DNA of 10,613 bases, taken from Pigoraptor vietnamica (lineage: Eukaryota > Opisthokonta > Filasterea). A model generated the notes under the pieces. It did not search any database and had not been told where the DNA came from. It saw nothing but the letters and a program-made list of their open reading frames with translations. Positions 1-6,592 of the stretch are shown piece after piece; position 1 is the stretch's first letter, and every line of letters starts with the position of its first letter. Location of the stretch: assembly GCA_943704525.1 (NCBI GenBank), contig CALSCQ010000961.1:1-10613 (forward strand), read 5' to 3'. The translations under genes and the position numbers were made by a program.

Positions 1-158
<158 letters not shown>

Positions 159-347
159 CCAAACTTCACCCGGGCTGCACGACGCGTTCCATCACGCCCA
201 CTCAACCTCAATAGTCACTTTGGTCTACTCTCTTAACGCTTCTCCCACTTGCGGCGGTAGGGGCGTGCAAACTTTTCATCCGCCGTTGTTGCACGCATGC
301 GTGCGCGCTGCCCTGCAGCCCTGTGCTGATGGTCGCTCGTGCTGCAG
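159..347 (+). other. 3' part of an upstream kinase intron, with acceptor
   Basis: I see no recognisable coding sequence here. An in-frame TGA at 327-329 closes the reading frame of the downstream exon, so that exon must start after it. The only suitable acceptor is the CAG at 345-347. A branch-point-like CTGAT (325-330, probable branch A at 329) lies 18 bases upstream of the acceptor. An undetected exon further upstream in this stretch cannot be excluded. Confidence 0.6.
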
Positions 348-917
348 AAATCGCTGTATGGGCCTGTGATGAGTGGCGAACTTGTGATTTCGAACGACGT
401 TGCGAATGACCCGCGCTCGACTGGCCGTCCCAAGGCACACCCGCCGCTGAACAAATTCATGGGACTCCCTGTGATTGGGTCAGTGGGCTGTTGTGCGCGC
501 AAAGGAACGCGCACGCACATACACGCACACACGCACACGAACCCACACACAACGACACACACAGATCACACGCACACGCACACGCACAAACACACACACA
601 CTCGCGCACGCACGCACACATACACAAGCTCACAAGACATGCACACATACATTGGTTGTTCCGACATCGAAATGCATCAAAGAACGCGGTGGCGTCGCTT
701 GCACGCTTGCACGCATGCTGAATGCACGTCATGTGTCTTTCGCAGGAGCAACGGCGAAGTGCTCGGCATATGCACGCTTGCCAACGCGCCCCTCGGCTAC
801 TCTGAGGAACTCGCGCGCTTCTTGCAGCCGTTCGTCGTGAACTTTGGCACGATGATTGTGTCGATGCGACATCGCGAGGCGAAGGAGAAGGGCGAGAAGG
901 AGCTCAGGGCTGCCAAG
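348..917 (+). other. GAF sensor domain and start of coiled coil (kinase exons 1-2)
   Basis: Residues 1 to about 85 match the second half of a GAF domain of the type common in histidine kinases. Visible landmarks are SGELVISND, then [22 protein letters not shown], a short turn, [16 protein letters not shown], and a final helix. Intron 1 splits the domain after the second base of a glycine codon; joining 478 to 746 gives the expected PVIGSNGEVLG. Residues 86-101 are a charged helix leading to the dimerisation helix. GAF domains bind cyclic nucleotides, bilins, haem or other small molecules. No conserved chromophore cysteine is evident in the visible part, so the ligand is unknown. The beginning of the domain lies upstream of the window. 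Confidence 0.88.
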
Positions 918-1731
918 GTGCGTGTGCACGAACATGCTCTGTGTGTGGTGCGTGCCTGTTTGTGTGGTGAGTGGGCCTGCGTTTCGTTCTTCGAACAAGT
1001 TGCGGAATGCGGATCACTTGCAGGAGCGCGCGGAAGAACTGGCGCTTGTGAAGACGCGCATTCTCAACAACACAAGCCATGGTATGTGCACGACTGTGTG
1101 CGTGTCGTGCGCGTTCGCGTGGATGTAGATTGTCAGCGCGTGTATTACAGAGGGGTCTTAGTTTTGCGTTGTATCTCGTGACCGGTGGGTCTTGTTTTTA
1201 CTGAGGCACCCCGTTGCTTTGTTACATGTGCGCAGAGCTCAAGACGCCCCTCAATTCGATCCACGGCCTCACTGAGCTGGCCCTTACCGCCGATATCTCG
1301 CCGCAAGTGCGCTCGTACTTGCAGGTGCGTAACTGCCCTTGTCGCATTGGGGCCAACAGAATAGATTACGCGCGCGCGCATTATTCATCGCAGCGGAATC
1401 GATTGTCCGTTGTTGTTGTGCGGCTGTTGCGTGTCACTGACCGCCATTCTACGCGTGCCCGTACACGTGACACTCTAAGTATCTCTCGCTTATGTTAACG
1501 CGAATCGCGTGGTCGCAGGCCATTCGCACGAGCGCAAGCGCACTCATGTACGCCGTGAATCAGATGCTCGACTTCAGCCGAATGGGCGCCACTGGCACCC
1601 GCGTCGCCGCTACCGAGTTCTCGCTCACGGAGTTGTTCGAAACCCTTGCGGAAGAACTCTCGCCGATGGCAGGGGAGCGAGGGTTGGGCCTCCTCATGGT
1701 GGGTTGCGGTCGTTGATGCTGTTGTTGGTAT

Positions 1732-1816
<85 letters not shown>

Positions 1817-4800
1817 GCGTGCGTGCGTGCGCGTGTGTGTGTGTGTGTGGGTGTTTGTCGTTTGTTCAATCTCTGTGGCTTCTAATCCTTGCCGTGTGTG
1901 CGCGTGCAGCACGTGGACCAGGCGATGCCTGCGCGTGTCCATGGTGACGAAGGGGCGCTTCGCAAAGTGCTTGCTAGCATTATCTCAAACGCCCTCAAGT
2001 TCACCCGCGAGGGCCATGTCGAGTGAGTGGGCGTTTTGGTCGGCGTCTGTAGGGATTGCCTCGGAATATGTGCGGTATTCTCCGTATGTGTGCGTGTGTA
2101 GAATGGGGTGCACACCGTGTGCATGAAACTGCTTCACTGTCGCGTAAACGCGTGACGCATAGGCCCACGTCCCTTGACTGATTCTGCGCTTCCGTTACAG
2201 CGTGGGCGCCCGTTACTGCGGGGAGGCGGAAGGGTCTGCGCACGTGGTGATCGAAGTGCAAGACACGGGCATTGGCATACCCGAAGACGCCCTCCAGCTC
2301 GTGTTTGAGCCGTTCGTGCAGGTGAGTGGTCGTGCGTGGGCGCTCGAAGCAGAAGGTGTGCGTATGCGCGTGTGCGCATGTGCGTGCAATTCGTGCGCGG
2401 ACGTAACGCTTTGTACGCTTTGCGCTTTCAGGAGTCCGCATCGAGCACCCGCGAGTACGGTGGCACTGGTCTTGGGCTTGCTATTGCCCGCGGCATTGTG
2501 GAGAGGCAGCTCGGCGGCACAATTTCCGTGTCGTCTGTCGTGGGCGAGGGGTCGCTGTTCACCGGTGAGCGAACATGGCGTATAGATGATGCACGCACGC
2601 GCGCACAGCGAGGCGCGCTCGTTCAGAATACGAGAGAGTGCACAGGCGTTGGCATTCTCGTGCAATGCAGAAGACTGAGCGATGTCGCATGTCATTCCTG
2701 TCATTTGTGAACTGTCCGCAGTGAGCCTCGAACTCGGGATTGCCGGACGCGGCGCCCCTTTCCCAGAACACGCCGCCCTGTTGCGCGCCATTGCGGGCGT
2801 TCACATTCTGCTTGTCGACGGATTCGCAGCCCGCCGGTGGGTTCTTGTGCACTAGTAGGAGCCGTGTCCGTCTACGGGGCACTGCGTGCATGCGTGTTCG
2901 TGAAGAACGGAATCGTGTCAGGCGGTCCCTGCGACGTCTTTGTGGTCGTCTATGCCTGACCGATTGCCTCCTCCGCAGCAACGTCACTGCGTCTGCTCTG
3001 CGTGCGTGGGGTGCCGTCGTGTTCGAGAGCGATTCGCTTCAGTCGGTGGAGGCGGCGCTTGTTGCGGGTGTGTCAGTGCCGCGCGTGGTTGTTATGGACG
3101 GCGACATTGGCACTTGCGAGGAAATTACGCGCCTGCTCGGAACGGTCGAAACGGACCGGCGGTAGGTTGCGCTGGCGTTGCATCCTTGTGCGTCTGTTTT
3201 GGCGCTGTTTGCTTGTTTGCGGCGTAAGTGAGGAGTATAATGCTGCACCGGCGTCCATGTCGGCGGCTCGTGCTCCTTTTGGGCATCTGATCTCAAACTG
3301 CCGTGTGTGTATGTGTGGGAGTAATTACAGTCAGCTGCTGCTGTGGATCTATGGAAAGCCGCTGTGGTTCTAGGCTGATCCGACATTGCTGGGTAATATG
3401 CAGGGGTGCACTTGTCGAGCCTGGTACCCATGTCGTGGCCGTGTGTGGCACGTCGTCTGCACGCGAGTTGAACGATCTCTCTCGTGGCCGCGTTACGCCG
3501 GAGACTGCCGAGCGCGCCGTTGCGCGTGCGCTTGGGGAACCGGTGTCGCCATCACCCTTCTCGACCACAAGCAGTGGGTGCTCAATGCTGCAATGGGGTC
3601 TATCGGTGTGGCGCCTTATCTGGCAAAAATGATTTTTGCACTTTCGTCTACGCGCGCCGTCGTGCTCTGCAATCAACATGGGAGCGTGGTGACGAGTGCT
3701 CTACTTGATGTATCTCGCCCGCCCTTCACGGCCACGGCGAGCGCCTGAACGGCTCACTTTGCTGAGCCTCGCGTTTCTCTGTGCAGGCGTCAGCGGTGAC
3801 AGCGGTTATTATGGCGCGTCGTCGTCGATCGCGTGGGCGGACGCCGTCCTCTACAAGCCAATGCGGCTGAGCGAACTCCACCGCACGCTTATTCGGATGC
3901 TCCGGAACGAATCCGGCATGCTCGTCGACGGCGAGTCACGTGAGGTGGGCATGCCATGGGACACGTGCGGTTGTTGCGGGTGTGCACGCCGTCATGTACC
4001 TTGCGTGTGATTCAAATCTATTGTCGTGTCGGGCCATTTCCGCTACTACACCCCTCCAGTCCCCCTCTTCTTCTCCTTTCCGCCGTCCACGTTTCCGTCA
4101 TTTGTCATTGACCAATGTCAACTTGTGCGCAGGTGTCCCTTTGCCTCGAGGATCACATAGACGAAAGGAATGCGCGTGCTCTCTCTTCGTCTTCTGCCGG
4201 TTCCGCGCGCGTGACGCACATCCAGCGGCCAATCGCTGTGCGCCAGTCGCCGGACGTCGCCGAACCTAACATTCCGGCTGGTCTGGACATGTGTCCGCAC
4301 TTCCGCGACATGGCAGTGAAGCGTCTCGCTGTGGACCGCGAGGGGGCGTCCCCGAACGCCGCGGGCGTGGAAATGTGTCCGCACCTCAACAATGGCCCGT
4401 CCGGGATGGACCTGTCGCCGCCGCACGATGACGAGACTGCATCTGTGCACTCGAGCGTCGCCGACAGCCTCACGTTTACCGACCAGAAGAGCACGGCGAT
4501 TGCGGCAAATGTCGCGGACGGAATGGCGATGGAGACGGCGTGTGAGTCGCACGCGGCGAGGGACCGTCCCGTGGCAATTCCGGTGGGCGAGCGCCGCCTG
4601 TCGGAGGATGGCGTGCCGAAGAAGAAGCGCGCGGCGAATCCGCTTGTGCTTGTCGTCGACGACGTGGCGATGAACCGGCTCGTGCTTGGCAAGATGCTTG
4701 AGAAGATTGGGTGCAAGGTGTCGTATGCGAACGACGGCCTCGAGGCCATCGCCAAGTGCTGCGACCCGGACAAGCGCGCGGACTACGACGTCGTGTTCAT

Positions 4801-5424
4801 GGACATTCAGATGCCCGTCTGCGACGGAATTGAGGCACGTGACCCTGCGCCGGCTCACGCGTGCAACGCGAACGCGACACATTCACATTTCAACGCACGT
4901 TAGATCGCATGCGCGCACAAACACAACGCGCTTGCACAGGAGCACATGCGCACACCGACGTACTGCCCGCACAAACACGCGCCGGGTTTTCGCGCCTCAC
5001 TTAGCGCTTTGTGGCTGTCATGGTGCTTATGGTGTGCCTTGCGCAGGCGACCACTCGCATTCGCCGCGAGGAGGCTAAGGACATCAACCGGCACCTCCCG
5101 ATTGTCGCCGTAACGGCCAACATGCCTGAAGAGGAAATGGGCGTCTGCATTGCCGCCGGGTGAGTGGGTTGAGTGTGTGTGTTGGACGGCGTGTAATTGT
5201 GGTGGTTAGAGGCCGTGTTTGGAAGGGCGTCGCCGCGTCCGGCATGAGTTGCGGGGGTTCGAATTTATTGCGAACAGCGTTAGAGTTCGAATTCTGCGCT
5301 GTTGCTCTCACTTCTCTTTGCTTCTCGCTCACTCCGTTTGCCACTCTCCGCCAGCATGGAGATGTTTCTCCAAAAGCCCGTGACACTTGACGTGCTCAAG
5401 AGTGTTCTCGAGAGGTTTGCGTGA
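348..5424 (+). CDS. Hybrid sensor histidine kinase, GAF-HisKA-HATPase-REC-REC (5' partial, 15 exons)
   Basis: Proposed exons: 348-478, 746-917, 1024-1081, 1236-1324, 1519-1698, 1910-2022, 2201-2321, 2432-2564, 2722-2836, 2979-3161, 3404-3573 (3' end uncertain), 3787-3944, 4133-4834, 5047-5159, 5355-5424. They join in consistent phase to 2508 nt, that is 835 residues plus TGA. Residue numbers count from the first codon in the window. By family, the protein senses a signal through its N-terminus, autophosphorylates His120 and relays phosphate to receiver aspartates. A separate HPt protein normally completes the relay. I see no membrane segment in the visible part, but the N-terminus is missing. 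Twelve of the other 13 introns have clear GT-AG ends, intron 11 has an unresolved donor, and intron 13 fits only GC-AG. The architecture call is firm; individual boundaries, especially exon 11, are by eye. Confidence 0.93.
511..650 (+). repeat. CA-rich imperfect microsatellite in kinase intron 1
   Basis: This is an imperfect CA/CACG repeat on the sense strand, filling about half of intron 1 (479-745). Donor GTCAGT and acceptor CGCAG flank it. The region stays open as Thr-His-rich frames on plus and Cys-Val-rich frames on minus, which are artefacts of the repeat. Confidence 0.9.
1024..2564 (+). other. Histidine kinase core: HisKA dimerisation domain and HATPase_c (exons 3-8)
   Basis: The H-box reads [16 protein letters not shown]. 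Intron 3 (1082-1235) interrupts it just after His120: CAT plus G is completed by AG at 1236-1237 to give the Glu that follows the histidine. The N-box is SNALKFT with Asn237. The G1 box is DTGIG, residues 269-273. The F-box-like segment is FEPFVQ, and the G2 box is GTGLGLAI, starting at residue 299. All residues needed for ATP binding and autophosphorylation appear intact, so the core should be active. Six small exons encode it, separated by introns of about 106-211 bp. Intron 5 carries a long TG repeat. Confidence 0.93.
1736..1855 (+). repeat. TG microsatellite in kinase intron 5
   Basis: There are 38 uninterrupted TG units (1736-1811), followed by imperfect TG/CG repeat to about 1855, inside intron 5 (1699-1909; donor GTGGGT, acceptor GTGCAG). 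On the transcript this is a UG-rich tract about 55 bases upstream of the acceptor. It is the complement of the CA tract in intron 1 of the same gene. Confidence 0.95.
2722..3944 (+). other. First receiver domain, degenerate (exons 9-12)
   Basis: [12 protein letters not shown] is the first strand, in which the usual acidic pair is Asp365-Gly366. [14 protein letters not shown] is the following helix and strand. [10 protein letters not shown] contains the presumed phospho-acceptor Asp411, and ADAVLYKPM contains the conserved Lys-Pro. Loss of one acidic residue weakens Mg2+ binding, so this may be a pseudo-receiver. Exon 11 is the problem. It begins at 3404, and the best-looking phase-1 donor (GTGGGT at 3574) puts Asp and Lys 101 residues apart, far more than the roughly 52 usual for receivers. 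A weaker phase-1 donor at 3445 gives about 58 and a natural fourth strand (HVVAVC joined to VSGDS). The truth may be either, or alternative splicing. Confidence 0.75.
4133..4630 (+). other. Inter-receiver linker with Cys-Pro-His repeats
   Basis: About 165 residues of low-complexity, presumably disordered sequence link the two receivers within one 702-nt exon. Two near-identical motifs are seen, GLDMCPHF (Cys595) and GVEMCPHL (Cys623), exactly 28 residues apart. The 12 bases encoding the core are identical in both (4289-4300 and 4373-4384). A third, weaker echo, GMDLSPPH, follows about ten residues later. A basic PKKKR stretch at about residues 703-707, just before the second receiver, resembles a short nuclear import signal but could be a simple hinge. 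No known domain is recognised. Confidence 0.8.
4631..5424 (+). other. Second, intact receiver domain and C-terminus (exons 13-15)
   Basis: [15 protein letters not shown] gives the acidic pair Asp717-Asp718. [15 protein letters not shown] carries phospho-acceptor Asp765. [12 protein letters not shown] gives Thr798, and MFLQKPV gives Lys820. Spacing is normal for a CheY-like fold, so this receiver should be phosphorylated, unlike the first one. The protein ends 15 residues after the Lys-Pro pair at TGA 5422-5424, as is usual when a receiver is the last domain. The exon 13/14 join (4834 to 5047) restores [13 protein letters not shown] exactly, but requires a GC donor. Confidence 0.93.
4835..5046 (+). 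other. Non-canonical GC-AG intron 13
   Basis: The exon before it ends in GAG (Glu775) and the intron starts GCACGT, close to the GC-AG donor consensus AG|GCAAGT. It ends TGCGCAG. Only this junction restores the receiver motif DGIEATTRIR in frame. The nearest GT, two bases further on in the same GCACGTGA, would shift the frame of exon 14. The intron body is CA-rich but has no long perfect repeat. Confidence 0.75.
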
Positions 5425-5439
5425 GCAGCCACGCGTGCC

Positions 5440-5470
5440 GTTCGCGTCGTCGCACGTTCGCGTCGTCGCA
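5440..5470 (+). repeat. 15-bp direct repeat after the kinase stop codon
   Basis: GTTCGCGTCGTCGCA occurs at 5440-5454 and again, perfectly, at 5456-5470, separated by one base. It lies in the presumed 3' untranslated region, 16 bases after the stop and directly before the ATTAAA. It is probably a small slippage duplication. Confidence 0.9.
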
Positions 5471-5476
5471 ATTAAA
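5471..5476 (+). promoter_or_regulatory. Possible poly(A) signal ATTAAA for the kinase gene
   Basis: This is a common variant of AATAAA, 47 bases after the kinase stop codon, a plausible distance for a compact protist gene. No other support is visible, and the poly(A) signal rules of this organism are unknown. Confidence 0.35.
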
Positions 5477-5829
5477 GCCGCTGACATGTACAGTAATTCA
5501 GTCCCACCGTCCCAACTTAGCCGGCAGCAGTCCCTATGATTTTAACACTATGCAGGGTACGCAAGAAACAGGACATCGGGCCTCGCATTGACTATAACCC
5601 CGTCAACGGGCCGTGCGATCGTCGGCGCCGCAATTGCCGGAATGCCGAAACACACTTAATTTCACGCACCGTACCCCTCGCGCAACGCCGGCATGTCCCC
5701 TCAGTAGCATTCCAGCAACATTAAGTGACAAGACGTGGACTCCGCCAAGCATTGAAACATCCTCATAGCTCAAATTCAGAGATGAACTTTGGGGAGGGCG
5801 CGCACATCGCTCACGTCAGTGTGCGTTAG
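5477..5829. other. Intergenic stretch, nothing recognised
   Basis: Base composition is more even than in the coding exons. The longest frame (5536-5724, plus) encodes 62 residues with no recognisable motif and poor codon bias. No RNA gene, repeat or clear regulatory site is seen. Confidence 0.5.
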
Positions 5830-6441
5830 TTAGCTACAAGGCGTGCAGCGATCCAGCTTTGAGTGATGCGTCAGAAACGCCCGTGCGAGAAGCTGAACGT
5901 CGACAGACACGACCCAGCGCAGACACGTCCGAGGCTTTCGTACAGTCTCCAAAGTCACCTCATGGGCGCTTCCGAGGGATCTGACCTCGACGCTGCGAAT
6001 GCGCGCGAACGACGGCAAACGGACGGGCTCCTTCGCCAACGAATGCGGTCATGTACAGCACAGACACGTCGGCCAGCGAAGGCCGGTCGGTCTCCTTCCA
6101 GACGCCCAACAGCCGCCCGAGGGGGACGTGGCTTGTGCTCTCTGACGCCGCTTTTGACAAGATCGCCCGTGCACCCCTTGAGCTGAACGCACATGGGTCC
6201 GGCTCAGCCACGCGGCCGTCAAACAAGGCGACATTTCGGAAGCCACGCAGCAAACTCCTCGCGAAACGCGGCGTCGTCGCGGCGCTTGTTCCCGTAGAGC
6301 GGCCGGAGGCAGAGAGGCGCTCGTTCGAGAGAAGCGGCGAGGAAGCTGTTGACCTTGTCGGCAATTGTGAGAAGAAAAGACGCGCTCCACGATGACCTCC
6401 GCGGGGAGCGAGTTGAAGCTCGCGACGACGCACGAGGACAC
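5830..6441 (-). pseudogene. Possible decayed or frameshifted minus-strand gene, unknown family
   Basis: Read on the minus strand, four consecutive segments look protein-like, with GC-rich third positions, but lie in successive different frames. From high to low coordinate they include SFNSLPAEVIVERVF (ends near 6385), then ADKVNSFLAASLERAPL and FREEFAAWLPK (ends near 6225), then VPLGRLLGVWKETDRPSLAD (about 6100), then LPSFARIRSVEVRSLG and a tail closing at TAA 5830-5832. The first two segments overlap at a TTTTCTTCT run, leaving no room for an intron, so indels or sequence errors are more likely. The first segment resembles the start of an F-box, but only weakly. The plus strand is also partly open here (6051-6395) with similar third-position bias, so the coding strand is not certain. 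No function is assigned. Confidence 0.3.
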
Positions 6442-6592
6442 GGTTGCTCGAGCCGAATCGCAAGTGACAGTGGGCGTACTGGTACTGTGGATGGGCCGTT
6501 GACGTAATCACCGGCGAAGTCTGATAAGGCCAACATTTGATTGACTGCCCATCGAATCGAATCGTGGCATTGCTTGACGAACGCGTGCGGAA

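Noticed and set aside
339-1181. Single long plus frame from 339 to 1181
   Set aside because: It contains true exons 1 and 2 but reads through the CA-rich intron, giving Thr-His repeats. Family alignment demands removal of 479-745 and 918-1023.
1495-1942. Minus-strand His-Thr repeat frames and plus-strand Cys-Val repeat frames
   Set aside because: These are translations of the TG/CA microsatellite in intron 5.
4118-4882. Minus-strand open frame of 254 codons
   Set aside because: It is antisense to the linker and second receiver, which carry clear plus-strand motifs.
5251-5295. GGTTCGAAT, a B-box or T-arm-like sequence, and a second TTCGAA nearby
   Set aside because: The flanks do not pair to form a T-stem and no acceptor, D or anticodon arm fits. 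It lies inside kinase intron 14.
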